Positions 44,324 to 55,495 of a stretch of DNA of 64,000 nucleotides are shown piece by piece. This DNA comes from Paramoeba atlantica (lineage: Eukaryota > Discosea), in the NCBI GenBank assembly GCA_977017575.1, contig CDRNVI010000148.1:62001-126000 (forward strand), written 5' to 3'. The notes under the pieces were generated by a model. The model ran no database searches, was not told the origin of the DNA, and saw nothing but the letters and a program-made list of their open reading frames with translations. Position 1 is the first letter of the stretch. Each line of letters opens with the position of its first letter. Made by a program: the position numbers and the translations under genes.

Positions 44324-47300
44324 ATGAAAAAGAAAGGGACCTGGGGTAGAAAGAGACAGAATTCTCAGATTCTTTCTCTCTCCTCGTCGTCTCCCTTTCG
44401 CCCATCTTCTCCCGAACCCCGTGTTCGGGAGAAAGAAAAGAGACCAGAGAAAGAGAAAGAGAAAGATGGTGAGAAAAAAGAATCGGGTGGAGAGATTCCT
44501 CCGATCTCTGAGTTAAATGTTCGGTTGTCTCACTTTCTAGTTGAAAAGTTTGTTCTCTTCCTTTTTTTCCTCCCTAAAAATTCTGTTTTTCCAAAATGAT
44601 CCATCCTTGTGATGTATCATCACAATGAACCATGACAACAACCCACAACCTTCCTCTTTTTGTCTTTTTGTCTTTTTATCTTTTTTTCGAGACCAAAAAT
44701 CTAATTCTTTGTAATGAAGAGGTGCTGACGCAAAACAATTATCTGAAGTTTTGGGGTGGGGTCCTTCGAAGAAATGGAACTTCATTAACAAACACCAAAC
44801 CCCTTCTTCTACATTTGGGTCAGCCTTTTCTCCCTTTTCCTTCTCTCTTTTTTCCCAAGAGTGTTTCTCTTTTAATCATAACAAAATACAGAGACAAACT
44901 AAGATGGGAAAAGGCGACTGTCAATGAGTTCGTCGATCATTTGGTTCGTTCCAAACCCCAAAAAATCGAGCCTTCTTTTCTTTCTGTCTTGCACAACAAA
45001 TTGAAAGTCAAAAGTTGGATTAAAAGTTTTATGAAGTTTGGGGGAATCTCATATTTGTGGAATTTTTTCTTGGCTGTTCGTCTTGAAAGGTACTTTCTTT
45101 GGACTTGGTCTTATTGTGTGGTCTGTTGTTGAATGATTTGTCGATTGTTTTCGTTTTTCTTTTTTGCTAACAAATTGTTTCTTGTTCCTTCTTGAAAAGA
45201 AACGACACATTACATACAGAAGCTCTCAAATTAATTCGTGTATCTTGTAACTTCAAAGCAGTTCGAACGATGTTGACAAAAAACGACCTCCTGAACGACT
45301 TTATCTTCTCTCTCGCGGTCCGAAGTGAACCAGCAATCGATTATGTCTTACAAATTTTGATCATTCTATGTGCCAAAATCTCATCAGGAACCCAGCTTGT
45401 CATTCACTCCTTTGGTTACTTTGCGACAGAGAGAAAAGAAAAGAGATACCAATTTTTAGTTCATGTGTTGCGCCATGCAAGGATGAGATCGGTTCGTGAA
45501 AATACCCTCTTTTTGATTAATGAGTTGTTAGAGGGAGAAGGGAGAGAAGGATTTTGTGAGAGGATGGAGTTGAGGCGGGAGTTTATCCATTTGAGTATCC
45601 TAGATGTTATCGATCACCTTTTGGGGTTTTTTGTTTTTTTAATTCATTTTGTAATTGAATTTTTTTTACAACTTTCTTTTAAACTTTGTCTTTCTGAACA
45701 GAAGAGAAGATCTCTCCGATGGGATGGTCCAACAAATTAACATCTTTCGTGAGAGTCAGGCATTAGATGAAAAGGAATGGCAAGAGAAGAAAGAAGACGA
45801 ATTTGGACAACTTGATTTAAAGGATCCAATGGGGATCGCGAGGGCAGTATTAGATCAGGTCCAAAAAGTTCTTTCACTTTTTTTCTTTTTCCTTTCTCTG
45901 ACCCTTTTCTCTTCTTTTCTTGACGAGTAGGCAGAGGGAAACGAAACACTTCAATACACATTCTCAAATGTATTTCTGAATATGCTTCAACTTCAACCTC
46001 AATCTCAAACATCACTTTCAGCACTTCAGGTTAACTCCCCTCGGATTTCCTCTCGATCTTAAATAACACATTCTCAATTCCTCAGATTATTGACACCTTT
46101 TTATTGGCTGTTACGGATGAGAAACGAGAGAACGATCTTCTGACAGCCGATCAAACTCGTGAGCTGTTACAAAATTGTGCTTCTGCTCCAAGGTTTGTTT
46201 CTTCCTCCCTTCAAATGGCGATTATTGAATGATGAAATAGAAAATCAGAGCCGAATCTAGAAGGATGGTCTTCTTCTTCCTTGCCTTCCTCTTCTTCTTC
46301 TTCCTCTTCTTCTTCCTCTTCCTCTTCCTCTTCCTCTTCCTCTCCCTCTCCCTCTCCCTCGTCTCCCTCGTCTCCCTCATCTCCTTCCTCTTCCCACCCT
46401 CTCCCCTCATCATCATCTACCCTCTCTTCTTCTCCCTCCCCCTCGTCTCCCTCGTCTCCATCTCTTTCCTCTTCTATTGTCTCCTCTTCAATTCCCCCTC
46501 CACCTCCACCACCACCTCTTCCTGGAAGCTCTCTAAGTTCTTTTTTTCCAACCCTCTCTTTTTCTTGGTTCGCTTCTAATTTAACTCTTCTTAGTGAATC
46601 TTCTAAACATCAAATCGCGAAAATTATCTTTAGAGCGATCGGAACCTTCCAGCAAAATGCAGGTTCTTTTTGCTCTTAATTGTGTTCTTAAAGTAAAGTC
46701 AAAGAGAATATTTTGGAGGAGAAAAAAAGAGAAAAGAGATAGGGCTCATATCAAATCGAATAGGGATTGCATTGGACCAAGTTACCACAAATGAAAATCA
46801 AAGGTTCCATGTGGGAATCTGAACCAACCTTTTCTCCGTCTGATCTTCAAGTTTTCATTTTTTCTGCCCTTTCTGCCTTTGTTTCTCCTTCTCATTTTCG
46901 AACAGGTTCTCGATTTGGAAGAACATTTTCGTGTGGATGAGTCGAAGAAACAAAATGAACGTCATGTTGAGAAAAAGAAGGTTTTTTTTTTTGAAGAAAA
47001 GAAAAAAGGAAAGAAGAAGTCTTCAAATTCTAAAATTATCTCTTCATACAGGTTGTCCCACAACTCCTTGATGCTCGGAGGTCACAAAATTTAAGTATTT
47101 TTTTACAAACCTCGAAAAAGTCTCCTTTTGAAATCCAAAGGCACGTTATGAATCTGAACTGGGAGGTCTTTTTTTAATTTTTTTCAACATCTCTTTTCTC
47201 TTCTCAATCTTAAAATTGGCCAGGTTTTGACCTTAGAAATTATTAAACAATTAAAACATTTTGTTCCTACAAAAGATGAAATCTCATCAATATCCGAGTG

Positions 47301-49528
47301 GCGAGATTTGAACGATCAGAAGCCAGTTTTCTTTCTCTCTTTTTATTAACAGAAGTGACTTATAAAATTTTTGTTCTTCTGATAAAATTAATCTTTGTGA
47401 ATTCCAGTTGGAGGAAAGGGTCGAGTTGCCCATTGCGGAAACTTTCTTGGAAGTAATGGCAACTGTCAATCATCTTTCAGAACGTCTTCAAGTAATTTTT
47501 TTTTTCTCTGTTCTTTTTTCAATTTTTATTTAAAAATGGATGAACTGAATTTTTTTATTTTATTTTTCTTTCGATATTTAGATTTTGGAAACTCGTTTAA
47601 ATCACCATTCTTTGATGGAGCAGGTCGAACAAAATCTGGATTTGTTACAAAGAGCTCTTGTTGAAGTTCTTTTTCTTTTTTTTTTTTGTTTTTTTGAAAA
47701 TTACTTATTGGAGTTCAAAAAGATAAAAAATTCCACAAAATTAGAGAGAATTTTGGAGTTTATTTTGCATCTTGGTTCTTCTTTCTTTCTTTCTTTCTTA
47801 TTTGTCACTTTCTTCTTCGTCTTTTTTCCTCCCTTTAAACTTTTCGTGCAGGAAATTACATCAATACAGGAACTAATAAGGGAAAATGTGACGGATTTCA
47901 AATTTCTTTTCTTCGCCGACTCCCCCTTTTCCGAAGGTTTTTTTTTTTTTTCCTTTCTCTTTCCTTTTTCTCCCTTTGAATTCTTTGTTCAGTAAACGAA
48001 ATCCACAAATGAACTTGGTGACCTTTCTTGTAATATTTTTAGAGAAATCCTTCCCAAGTCTTCTTGAGGTTTGCTTTCTCGATCTCTTCTATGCTTTCTT
48101 TTTTTCATTTCTCACTTTTCTTTCCTCTTGATTGAAAAGATATCGGAATTGATCGAAACAGTTCAAGAAGCTTCAAAAGTTGATGTTCAATTTGTGTCTA
48201 ATTCCATTTCTACCCTCTTTTCTGGAATGAATTTTGTCAAGAAGGTTTTAAGTTCTGTTTTTCAAAAGATATTGTGATTTCAGAGATAAAAGAAGAAAAA
48301 GATCTGACCTTTCTTTTAGACAATTCCAAAATTGGGAAACTCAAAATCAGACAAATGTGTCAATCTGATGGGTACTTCTTTCACTCTTTCTGTTAAATTT
48401 GACAAAAAAAAAAACTCACATTTTGAACAGAAAAATGGGTTGGAGAAAATTTTCAAAAAGTCAAAACAGTTGCCAAATTTAAACAGAAAGCTGACGCTCT
48501 TCATCAGGAGGTAACTTACCTTTTTTTCTTTCTTTCTTTCAATGAGATTCTTTTCTTGTTTTCTATTCTTTTATTCAAATTCCCTCTAACGATTTTTGTT
48601 CCCCTTCACAGGTTTGTCTGAGATTTGGAGAAGATCCGAAAGGGACTGACACACAAGAATTGTGTGATATTCTCAATTCATTTTTCTCCCAAGTTCAAAA
48701 GGAAAGAAAGAAATTGGAGCAAGAGGCGAACCAAAGGGAGAAAGAAAAGAAGCGAGGGGAAGCAAGAATGAAAAAATTAGGTATTTTTGGGTTCCTTTTC
48801 TTTTCTTTTCTTTTCTAAATATTCTTTTTGTTTCCAATAGAAAAAAAAGAAAATGGAATTCCGAAAAAGAAAGACTCATTTGACCTTGCTGTTGACAATC
48901 TATTCGAAAATATGAAAGCTGGACGACAAAAACGTAATTTTCTCCCCTTTTTCCCTTTTTCTTTATCTCCTTTTCTTTCATTTTGGGATTGATCTCTTTG
49001 TCCCCAAAGGAATTCAAGAAAGACAAAATGGACATTCCCACATCCCGACACCAAACTCCCCCATTGTAACAAAACGACCAATGCGAACAAGACAAAGACA
49101 AAGACGAAACTGGGCAGATATTTCTCTTGAGATTGGCACTCCCATTCCTTCAAAAATATCTTTAGGTGAAGAACAAGAAGGAGGAGAAGAAAGAAGGGAA
49201 GAAGAAGGAGAAGAGAAGAGAGAGGGAGAAGAGAGAAGAGGAGAGGGGACTGCTCTTGGTCTTGCACTTGAAGTTGATGGGATTAGCCGACAAAGGAGAG
49301 AGAGAAGAAAAGGGATGGGTGGGCAGAGAAGGCGAGTGTCTGTTCCAATTGGCAATTTAGATGAATTTGATCTTGCCTCTTTTCAGTTTATTATTTCTTC
49401 TTTTTTTTCTTTTCTCCTCGTTCGTCTTCATTTTTGAAGTTTGGTTGATACTCAATTAATTCCCCAACAGAGCGGTTGCAAAAGAAAGACGTGCAGAAAG
49501 GAGAAAATCTCTTGGAATTGATTTCTAA
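44324..49528 (+). CDS. Diaphanous-related formin (GBD/FH3-FH1-FH2)
   Basis: Actin nucleator/elongator. The start is tentative (ATG 44324, MKKKGTWGRKRQNSQ, 5' exon uncertain). The GBD/FH3 region lies at ~44,880-45,620 (VNEFVDHLVRSKPQKIEP, FLAVRLERNDTLHTEALKLIRVSCN, NTLFLINELLEGEG), typical of Rho-regulated formins. The FH1 region (~46,270-46,580) is unusual: a long Ser run with Pro, then one PPPPPPPPLPG block. FH2 motifs follow from about 46,600 on small exons: VLDLEEHF, VPQLLDARRSQNLS, LTLEIIKQLKHFVPTKDEI, VELPIAETFLEVMATVNHLSERL, ILETRLNHH, TDFKFLFF, CLRFGEDPKGTDTQELCDILNSF. A basic C-tail (RRVSVPIGNLDEF, AVAKERRAERRKSLGIDF) may be a DAD-like segment. It is directly downstream of the RasGAP gene in the same direction. 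Several internal exons in FH2 are tentative. Confidence 0.8.
49141..49310 (+). repeat. Acidic/basic low-complexity segment in formin C-tail
   Basis: A run of GAA/GAG/AGA codons (EEQEGGEERREEEGEEKREGEERR). Typical of a simple-repeat expansion in the coding sequence. Confidence 0.6.
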
Positions 49529-49647
49529 TTGCCAAAAATCAGCTGATTGACCTCCCAACCAAAGATGATATTTTGAAAAAGAACTGCACAAAGAATTTTT
49601 TTTTGAAATCATTTTTCTCTTTTGTGAAAACCAAAATCTGAAATTTA

Positions 49648-49945
49648 TTATTCAAATTTGTAATAATGTCTTTTGATCTTTGGAGGGTGGCCGTTCTTCT
49701 TTTCCACCACTTTTCCCTCCTCCTTCTTATCCCCTTCCTTCTTCTCGATCTTAAACGAATATCCATGAGCCATCGCATCTTCCATTTCGTCACGTTTACC
49801 ACGAGTCTTCTTCTGTTGCTGAAATTTCTGGTACCTCTTCAAAAGTCTAGTCGAACCCTCTTTACCAAAGACAATATGGAACTTCTCATCTTTCTTGAAG
49901 CACAAGGGTTGAGGTGGTGGTACCACCTCTTCTTCGTCAAGAAAT
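49648..49945 (-). pseudogene. Unknown gene, 5'-truncated at a rearrangement junction
   Basis: An open frame on the minus strand reads DEEEVVPPPQPLCFKKDEKFHIV, LLKRYQKFQQQ, DAMAHGYSFKIEKKEGDKKEE and ends PPKIKRHYYKF with a stop at 49648. It looks like a real C-terminal coding segment, but no ATG is found. Its 5' edge abuts the truncated unknown-family copy at about 49,940 in the opposite orientation. I do not recognise the protein. Confidence 0.4.
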
Positions 49946-50065
49946 TGTGAATGGTTTTGGGAATTTATTGATGATGATGAAGACGAAAATGCTATTCACC
50001 TTCGAATCTGTAAATTTTTTGAAGAGAACATCCAACAATGTCAAATCAAGCCAGCAAAGAGGTGA
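49940..50065 (+). pseudogene. Truncated copy of the unknown ~155-residue family (relic 0)
   Basis: Only the last ~41 codons remain: RNCEWFWE, DENAIHLRICKFFEENIQQCQIKPAKR and the stop. It matches the C-terminal third of the intact array members. It lacks a start and most of the domain, so it is dead. It is followed by the usual 3' flank of the array unit and the tail-to-tail beta-trefoil gene. Confidence 0.85.
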
Positions 50066-50129
50066 TGATGAATTGAGGAGTTTTTTGTTTGTTTTTGTTT
50101 TGTTTATTGAATTGTGTTGAGAATGAACT

Positions 50130-50540
50130 TTAAGCCTTGGAGACCTTGAATTGACCGTGCTTTCCGTGTTTGACATTCTTTGGTTCTTTGGGCTTTCCAT
50201 TATCATGGAATCCAACTCCATGCCCACGACTGGCGGTGGATTCGAGGCAGTAGTGGTTTCCGTGCTTCGAAACTTCAAACACACACCATTTCCCTCCCTT
50301 TCCAACCTTCAAGTGTCCATCCTTTCCAACTTTGAGGAACTTTCCACCGTGAGCAACGTTCTCCAACTTGACATGTTGGGGTTTGGAACCCTTGTTGAGA
50401 CGATGGACCTTCCAGGTGGCGGGTTTTCGATCACCACCATCAGCAGTAACTTCGCTTCCATCGAACTTCAAGTTCTTTCCAGAGGCTTCGTTGTGGAGGT
50501 GGAGGTGGTTTCCTTCTTGCCAAAATCGAGCAGCTGCCAT
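50130..50540 (-). CDS. Beta-trefoil protein (fascin/hisactophilin-like), intronless
   Basis: 136 residues from ATG 50540 (MAAARFWQEGNHLHLHNE). Repeating short strands with conserved G-K-x-L and K-x-G pairs (GKNLKFDGSEV, GGKFLKVGKDGHLKV, NHYCLESTASRGHGVGFHDNG) and many His/Lys resemble the beta-trefoil of hisactophilin and fascin. Small size fits one trefoil. Actin or membrane binding is plausible but inferred. It ends KHGQFKVSKA. The gene lies tail-to-tail with relic 0; pieces of its 3' end recur later in the array, so it belonged to the duplicated unit. Confidence 0.65.
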   Translation of the reverse strand: MAAARFWQEGNHLHLHNEASGKNLKFDGSEVTADGGDRKPATWKVHRLNKGSKPQHVKLENVAHGGKFLKVGKDGHLKVGKGGKWCVFEVSKHGNHYCLESTASRGHGVGFHDNGKPKEPKNVKHGKHGQFKVSKA

Positions 50541-50851
50541 TTTTTTTTTGGAGTTTTGATTTGAGTTTCGAGAAATTGTCGAGTGATAAAGGATCGAGAG
50601 AGTCCTCTCTTTGCGACAACCTTGCGAAAAAGAAGAACCTTGCCAAACGAAAAACGAGAACGACACCTTTTCAGAATGGTGCGTTTTTATATTTTATTTT
50701 GTATTATTTTTTGTCAAAAGCAAAAATACAAATCATCCAACACTCATTTGAAAGTAGTACTCCCGGAAAGGAAAACGCGTTTTGGCTTTTTCCTTCTCTC
50801 TCTTCTTGGCGATCAAAGAAGAAAATCCCCTTCGATATCTTTTGTGTTGAG

Positions 50852-53014
50852 ATGCAGTTACGAGGGGGAAAAAGGAAGAGAGAGGAGAATGAGTTGGAGA
50901 AAGAAGAAAAAGTTAAAGAGAATGAGATTCAAGGAGAAACAAGAAGGATAAAGAAGGGTGAGCTTGATGAAAAAACCGTTGGGGAAGGTTTTCGATGTGG
51001 AATCTGTTTTGAGATAATGAGTTGGGAGAGATCGCCAAGAGTGTTGCCATGTGGACATTCTTTTTGTTCTGAATGCCTCTCCAAGCTTCTTCATATTCAA
51101 CAACAACAACAACAACCCCAAACACCACCCAGCTCCTCTCTTCATGGAGATTCTGATGTCCCTCCTCACTTTCCAGAACCACAAATCCCTCATCGCCTCT
51201 CTCGAACCACCCCTCCAACTCATCTGATTGATAAACGAGTAACTCTTCCCACTCCCCTCTCCTCCTCCTCCACCTCCTCCTCCTCTTCTTCGATTTCATT
51301 TTCATTTTCTTTTTCTTCAGGAGAGGTTGGAACAAGTAGTGTGGGAAAGGGTAATTGTCCTTTTTGTCGAAGTGTAATTGAGTGCAAGTCGATCGAATCT
51401 CTCCCCCACAATTATTTAATCCCTGAAACGATTGATGTTCTTCTTTCTTCTCAAGTATTATCTTTAGATCATTCACCAGGTTTGAGTTTTGAATTATTTT
51501 TCTCTCCTTTTTCTTTGTCTCTGATCTTTTTCTCAATTTCGTGAATTTGGAACAGAAGAAAAATCGAGATGCGTCAACTTTAAAAGATGTGGGGAGCAAA
51601 CATCGATGTATTGCCCCAATTGCGAAGTATTCATTTGTGATTCCTGTAATTTATCTCATTCTTCAAGCGTCTTTACTCAGAATCACAAACGGCAACAACA
51701 ATCTTCTTATTCTGCTGGTGGTGGTTCAAATTCGTTCGAAACAATCAAGAAGAAACATTGTTCTGAACACTCTTCTGAGTTTGTGTTTGGGTATTGTTTT
51801 GGGTGTTCTGTTTTTGTTTGTGGTTGTTGTATTTTGGGGAGTCATAGTGAACATAAGGAAATGATATTTTCACTTGCTGAAAGTGCGAAAAAAAGAAGAG
51901 ATCAAGTTGCAAAGATTGGAGATGATCTGAGGAGAAGAATGCAAGTTATTGAAAAGATACAACAGGAGAATGTAGATGAAATCAAGTCATTGAAGGAGAA
52001 ATTAATGAAGAAAGAGAAGGAGCAAAAAGAATTAGAGTTGGAAATTGGGGACTTGAAGATGAGACATGATACAATTGGTCGATTGTCTAATATGCCGACA
52101 GATGATTCGATTTTGAATGAAAATATCTTTTCAACACTTCTCCAAACTGCCAATGATCTTGTGGATGAGATGATCCAAAAGAAAGAAACATTCGAGGAGA
52201 GGGAAGATACTCGTGAACTTCAAGTTTCCTTTCCTTGGGAAGGATCTCCATGGGGAGTCAGCGCGAATAGTGGAGGGAACATTCTTGTGGCTGAAAGGAT
52301 GAAAAATGTAACGCTGAGGAATCGAGAAAATGGATCTCTTATTCGGACATTTGACTCTCTTAATCGCTCTTTTGGATTATTTGATGATCCAATCGATGTT
52401 TCATGTGGAACAGAGGATCAAGTTGTTGTCCTTGATACCGCGAAATGTCAAGTTGTGATATTCAACAAAGAAGGCCACTATGTCAGGTCCTTTGGATCAT
52501 GTGGTTCTCGATATGGCGAATTTAAAGGTCCTTGTAGCGTGGTAGTTGATAAAGAAAATCAAATTATTGTTGCTGATAGTGGTAATCACCGAATTCAAGT
52601 ATTTGGATCTGATGGGAGATTTATTCGATGTTTTGGGAGATAGAAGGGCAGTTCTTCTCTCCTACTGGAGTGGCGATTGATCGAGATGGACATCTTGTTA
52701 TTTCGGACCTTGGAAATCATCGAATTCAAGTGATGGGAATTGAAGGGAATTTTCTTTTTGCTTTTGGAAGTTACGGACCAAAAGATTCTGAATTGAGTTT
52801 TCCACAGAGCGTTTCAGTGGATGGAAAAGGTCGGATTGTTGTTTGTGATTCAGGAAATGAACGGATGTGTGTTTTTGAAAAAGATGGAACTTTTCTTTTT
52901 TCTTTTGGTGATGGTAAACTGAACAGTCCTCGTTGTGTTGCGAGTGATAGATATGGCCATATTATTTCTGATTGTTTTTTGGAAGGTGAAAAGACTGTTC
53001 AATTGTGGTTGTAA
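50852..53014 (+). pseudogene. RING/B-box/coiled-coil/NHL (TRIM-NHL-like) gene with a frameshift in the NHL propeller
   Basis: Exons 50852-51479 and 51556 onward; the intron falls at the same place as in the 11-15 kb RING genes, showing common origin. RING: CGICFEIMSWERSPRVLPCGHSFCSECLSKL...CPFCRSVIEC, with a long Ser/Pro/Gln insert in its loop. B-box modules: CGEQTSMYCPNCEVFICDSC; HCSEHSSEFVFGYCFGC. A coiled coil follows, then NHL repeats (SPWGVSANSGGNILVAE; DDPIDVSCGTEDQVVVLD; GPCSVVVDKENQIIVADSGNHRIQVFG; SPTGVAIDRDGHLVISDLGNHRIQVMG; FPQSVSVDGKGRIVVCDSGNERMCVF; one more). The frame ends at TAG 52641-52643. The rest continues at once in another frame to 53014, so one indel splits the six-bladed propeller. 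Call: recent pseudogene or base error. If real, the truncated product keeps RING/B-box/coiled coil. Confidence 0.8.
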
Positions 53015-53335
53015 ATTTCTGTCAAATTTTCTCAGTTTAAATTAGGATGTCATGGAAAGTGTTGAATCAAATTTCAAAAGAAGGCAGTTGGGAATAATTC
53101 CCACAAATTCAAGGAAACCAAACCAAAAAACCAATTGAATGAAATTTCATTTTCTAAATTTGAAATCATGGGTTTGCTTTCAAAAAATGATCCCAACCAA
53201 AATGAAATCACAACAAACTTTTTCTCAGTTGTAAAAATTGGCTTCCTTGGTGTCCTTTTTGGGTGGTATTTCAAATTTGGTTTTTCGTTTCAGCTTTTTT
53301 GGTTTTTGGTTTTTGGTTTTTTGGTTTTGGAGAGG

Positions 53336-53800
53336 ATGAGTGATGACGAACAGTGGAAGGCAAGAATTTTAGTGAGCAAGACTTGGGGTGAAGAATTGAA
53401 GGGGTTAAAAGAAAGAACATCGAAAGTGCTCTTCTTCGACCAACAAAAACTTTCTGAAGAAGAACTTATTCTCCCTTTTGATGGAGTTCTTTATTTCCCT
53501 CCAGGTGGTCTTCATTTTCTTTCAACAGAGGAACTCGATGAAGAAGCGGAAAGTGTTGAGAAACTTGGTTGTGTTGTTGGTGGACTTGAAGGAAAATGTT
53601 TGGGAATTTGGGTTGATTCGGATGATTGGGATTTGAAAGATACAATGGTAGAGAAACTTCGTTTGAAAGAAAGAAATTTTGAGTGGTGTTGGGATTATGT
53701 CGATAATGGCGAGAAAGAAAATGATCTCCACATTCGATTATGTCAATTTTTTGAAGAGAATACCAAACAACAATGTCAAATCAAGCCAGCAAAGAGGTGA
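53336..53800 (+). CDS. Unknown ~155-residue family, array member 1
   Basis: Intronless, start MSDDEQWKARILV. Family features: W near 7 (EEWKARILV), LSEEEL.LPFDG.LY.P, a helix LDEE.E..EKL, EGKCL.IWVD..D..LKDTM.EKLRLKERNFEW.WDYV, RLCQFFEEN..QQCQIKPAKR. Four Cys are well conserved in the family (GKC, NCEW replaced by NFEW here, RxC, QCQ). Acidic, no signal peptide, no membrane span: a soluble cytosolic protein. Member 1 has the upstream type I flank. Confidence 0.7.
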   Translation: MSDDEQWKARILVSKTWGEELKGLKERTSKVLFFDQQKLSEEELILPFDGVLYFPPGGLHFLSTEELDEEAESVEKLGCVVGGLEGKCLGIWVDSDDWDLKDTMVEKLRLKERNFEWCWDYVDNGEKENDLHIRLCQFFEENTKQQCQIKPAKR

Positions 53801-53863
53801 TGATGAATTGAGGATTTTTGTTTATTTTTGTTTTGTTTATTGAATTGTGTTGAGAATGAAACT

Positions 53864-53914
53864 TGACATTCTTAGTTGTTGGGGTTTTCCATGAGAATTT
53901 ATCCAACTCCATGG
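53864..53914 (-). pseudogene. Relic of the beta-trefoil gene 3' end (after member 1)
   Basis: GACATTCTTAGTTG..GGGGTTTTCCATGAGAA..ATCCAACTCCATGG corresponds to the beta-trefoil gene segment at about 50,170-50,222 (codons for GHGVGFHDNGKPKEPKNV), with deletions and changes. Confidence 0.6.
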
Positions 53915-54074
53915 AAAAGGTGGAGCCAACTTGCAAAAATGAAATCCCAACAAACCAAAAATGAAATCCCAACAAACTTTTTCTCGGTTGTAAAAATTCG
54001 TGTCTTTTTGGAGCGTTTCAAATTTGGTTTTCTGTTTTCTGTTTTCGTTTTCTCTCTTTTGGTTTTGGGGAAGG

Positions 54075-54542
54075 ATGAGTGATGGTGGTGAAGAGGAATG
54101 GAAGGCAAGAATTTTAGTGAACAGGACTTGGGCTGACGAAGTGAAGAACTTAAATGAAAGTACATCGAAAGTGATCTTCTTCGACCAACAAAAACTTTCT
54201 GAAGAAGAACTTGCTCTCCCTTTTGATGGAGCTCTTTTTTTGCCTCCGGCTGATCTTCGTCTTCTTTCAACAGAGGATCTTGATGAAGAAGTGGCAACAT
54301 TTGAGAAATTTGGTTGTGTGGTTGGACTTGAAGGAAAGTGTTTGGAAATTTGGGTTGTGGGGGCTGATCGGGATATGAAAGATACAATAGGAGAGAAACT
54401 TTGTTTGAAAGAAAGAAATTGTGAGTGGTGTTGGGATTATATTGGCGATGATGAGAGGATTGACGATCTCTATCTTCGAGTTGGTAAATTTTTTGAAGAG
54501 AATACTCAACAACAATGTCAAATCAAACCAGCAAAAAGGTGA
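54075..54542 (+). CDS. Unknown ~155-residue family, array member 2
   Basis: 155 residues from MSDGGEEEWKARILV; intronless. It carries LSEEELALPFDGALFLPP, GLEGKCLEIWVVG, ERNCEWCWDYI and the tail FFEENTQQQCQIKPAKR. One residue is deleted in VVGGLEG, which reads VVGLEG. Upstream type I flank. Paralogous to the other members and otherwise unrecognised. Confidence 0.7.
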   Translation: MSDGGEEEWKARILVNRTWADEVKNLNESTSKVIFFDQQKLSEEELALPFDGALFLPPADLRLLSTEDLDEEVATFEKFGCVVGLEGKCLEIWVVGADRDMKDTIGEKLCLKERNCEWCWDYIGDDERIDDLYLRVGKFFEENTQQQCQIKPAKR

Positions 54543-54785
54543 TTTTTATTGAATCATCACTTTGAATGGGATTGATTTTGAACTGATTCACCATTTTGAA
54601 TGTCTTTTTTCTTCATTGTTTTGTGTTGAGAAAAAGTTTTGCAATTCATTTTCAAATTTTTTGTTGAAAGAGAAAGAGAAAGAGAAAGAGAAAGAAAAGA
54701 ACAAACTTTTTGGATTTTGACTTCAAGAATTTTAGAGTGCTATTTTTTTCTGTTTTTGTTTTCTCTCTTTTGGTTTTGGGGAAGA

Positions 54786-55259
54786 ATGAGCGAGGGTGAT
54801 GAAGAGGAATGGAAGACAAGAATTTTAGTGAACAAGAATTGGAGTTACCTTGTGAGGAGGTTAAATGATAGTACATCGAAAGTGATCTTCTTAATCCAAG
54901 AAAAACTCTCTGAAGAAGAACTTGTTCTCCCTTTTGATGGAGCTCTTTATTTCCCTCGAACTGGTATTCGTACTTATTCAACAGAGGAACTCGATGAAGA
55001 AGTGGAAACATTTAAGAAATTTGTTCGTTTTGTTGGTGGAATTGAAGGAAAGTGTTTGGGGATTTGGGCTGAGGTGGATGATCGGGGTATGAAAGATACA
55101 ATGTTTGAGAAACTTCGTTTGAAAGAAAGAAATTGTGAGTGGTTTTGGGATTATATTGGCGATGATGGTGAGAGGATTGAGGATGTCTACCTTCGAATCT
55201 GTAAATTTTTTGAAAAGAATACTCACCAACAATGTCAATTCAAACCAGCAAAAAAGTGA
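54786..55259 (+). CDS. Unknown ~155-residue family, array member 3
   Basis: Intronless; starts MSEGDEEEWKTRILV. Variant features: NDSTSKVIFLIQEKLSEEEL, YFPRTGIRTYSTEEL, GGIEGKCLGIW, FEKNTHQQCQFKPAKK. The tail differs from QCQIKPAKR. Forms a close pair with member 4 (both have RTGIRT.STE and FKKFVRFVGGIEGKC). Type II upstream flank. Confidence 0.7.
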   Translation: MSEGDEEEWKTRILVNKNWSYLVRRLNDSTSKVIFLIQEKLSEEELVLPFDGALYFPRTGIRTYSTEELDEEVETFKKFVRFVGGIEGKCLGIWAEVDDRGMKDTMFEKLRLKERNCEWFWDYIGDDGERIEDVYLRICKFFEKNTHQQCQFKPAKK

Positions 55260-55410
55260 TTTTTATTGATCATCATTTTGAATGAGATTGATTTTGAACT
55301 GATTCACCATTTTGAATGTCTTTTCTCTTCATTGTTTTGTGTTGAGAAAAAGTTTTGCAAATTTTTTAAATTTTTTGTTGAAACGAAAGAGAAAGAGAAG
55401 GGAGAACAAA

Positions 55411-55495
55411 CTTTTTGGATTTGACTTCAAGAATTTTAGAGTGCTATTTTTTTCTGTTTTTGTTGTTTTCTCTTCTCTTTTGGTTTTGGGGAAGG
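55411..55495 (+). promoter_or_regulatory. Array upstream flank, type II (example: member 4)
   Basis: A conserved block precedes members 3-7 and 9: AACAAACTTTTTGGAT..GACTTCAAGAATTTTAGAGTGCTATTTTTT, then a T/C tract, and TTTTGGTTTTGGGGAAGgATG. The last part abuts the start codon in all copies. Likely promoter and 5' UTR; which part is essential cannot be told. Confidence 0.5.
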
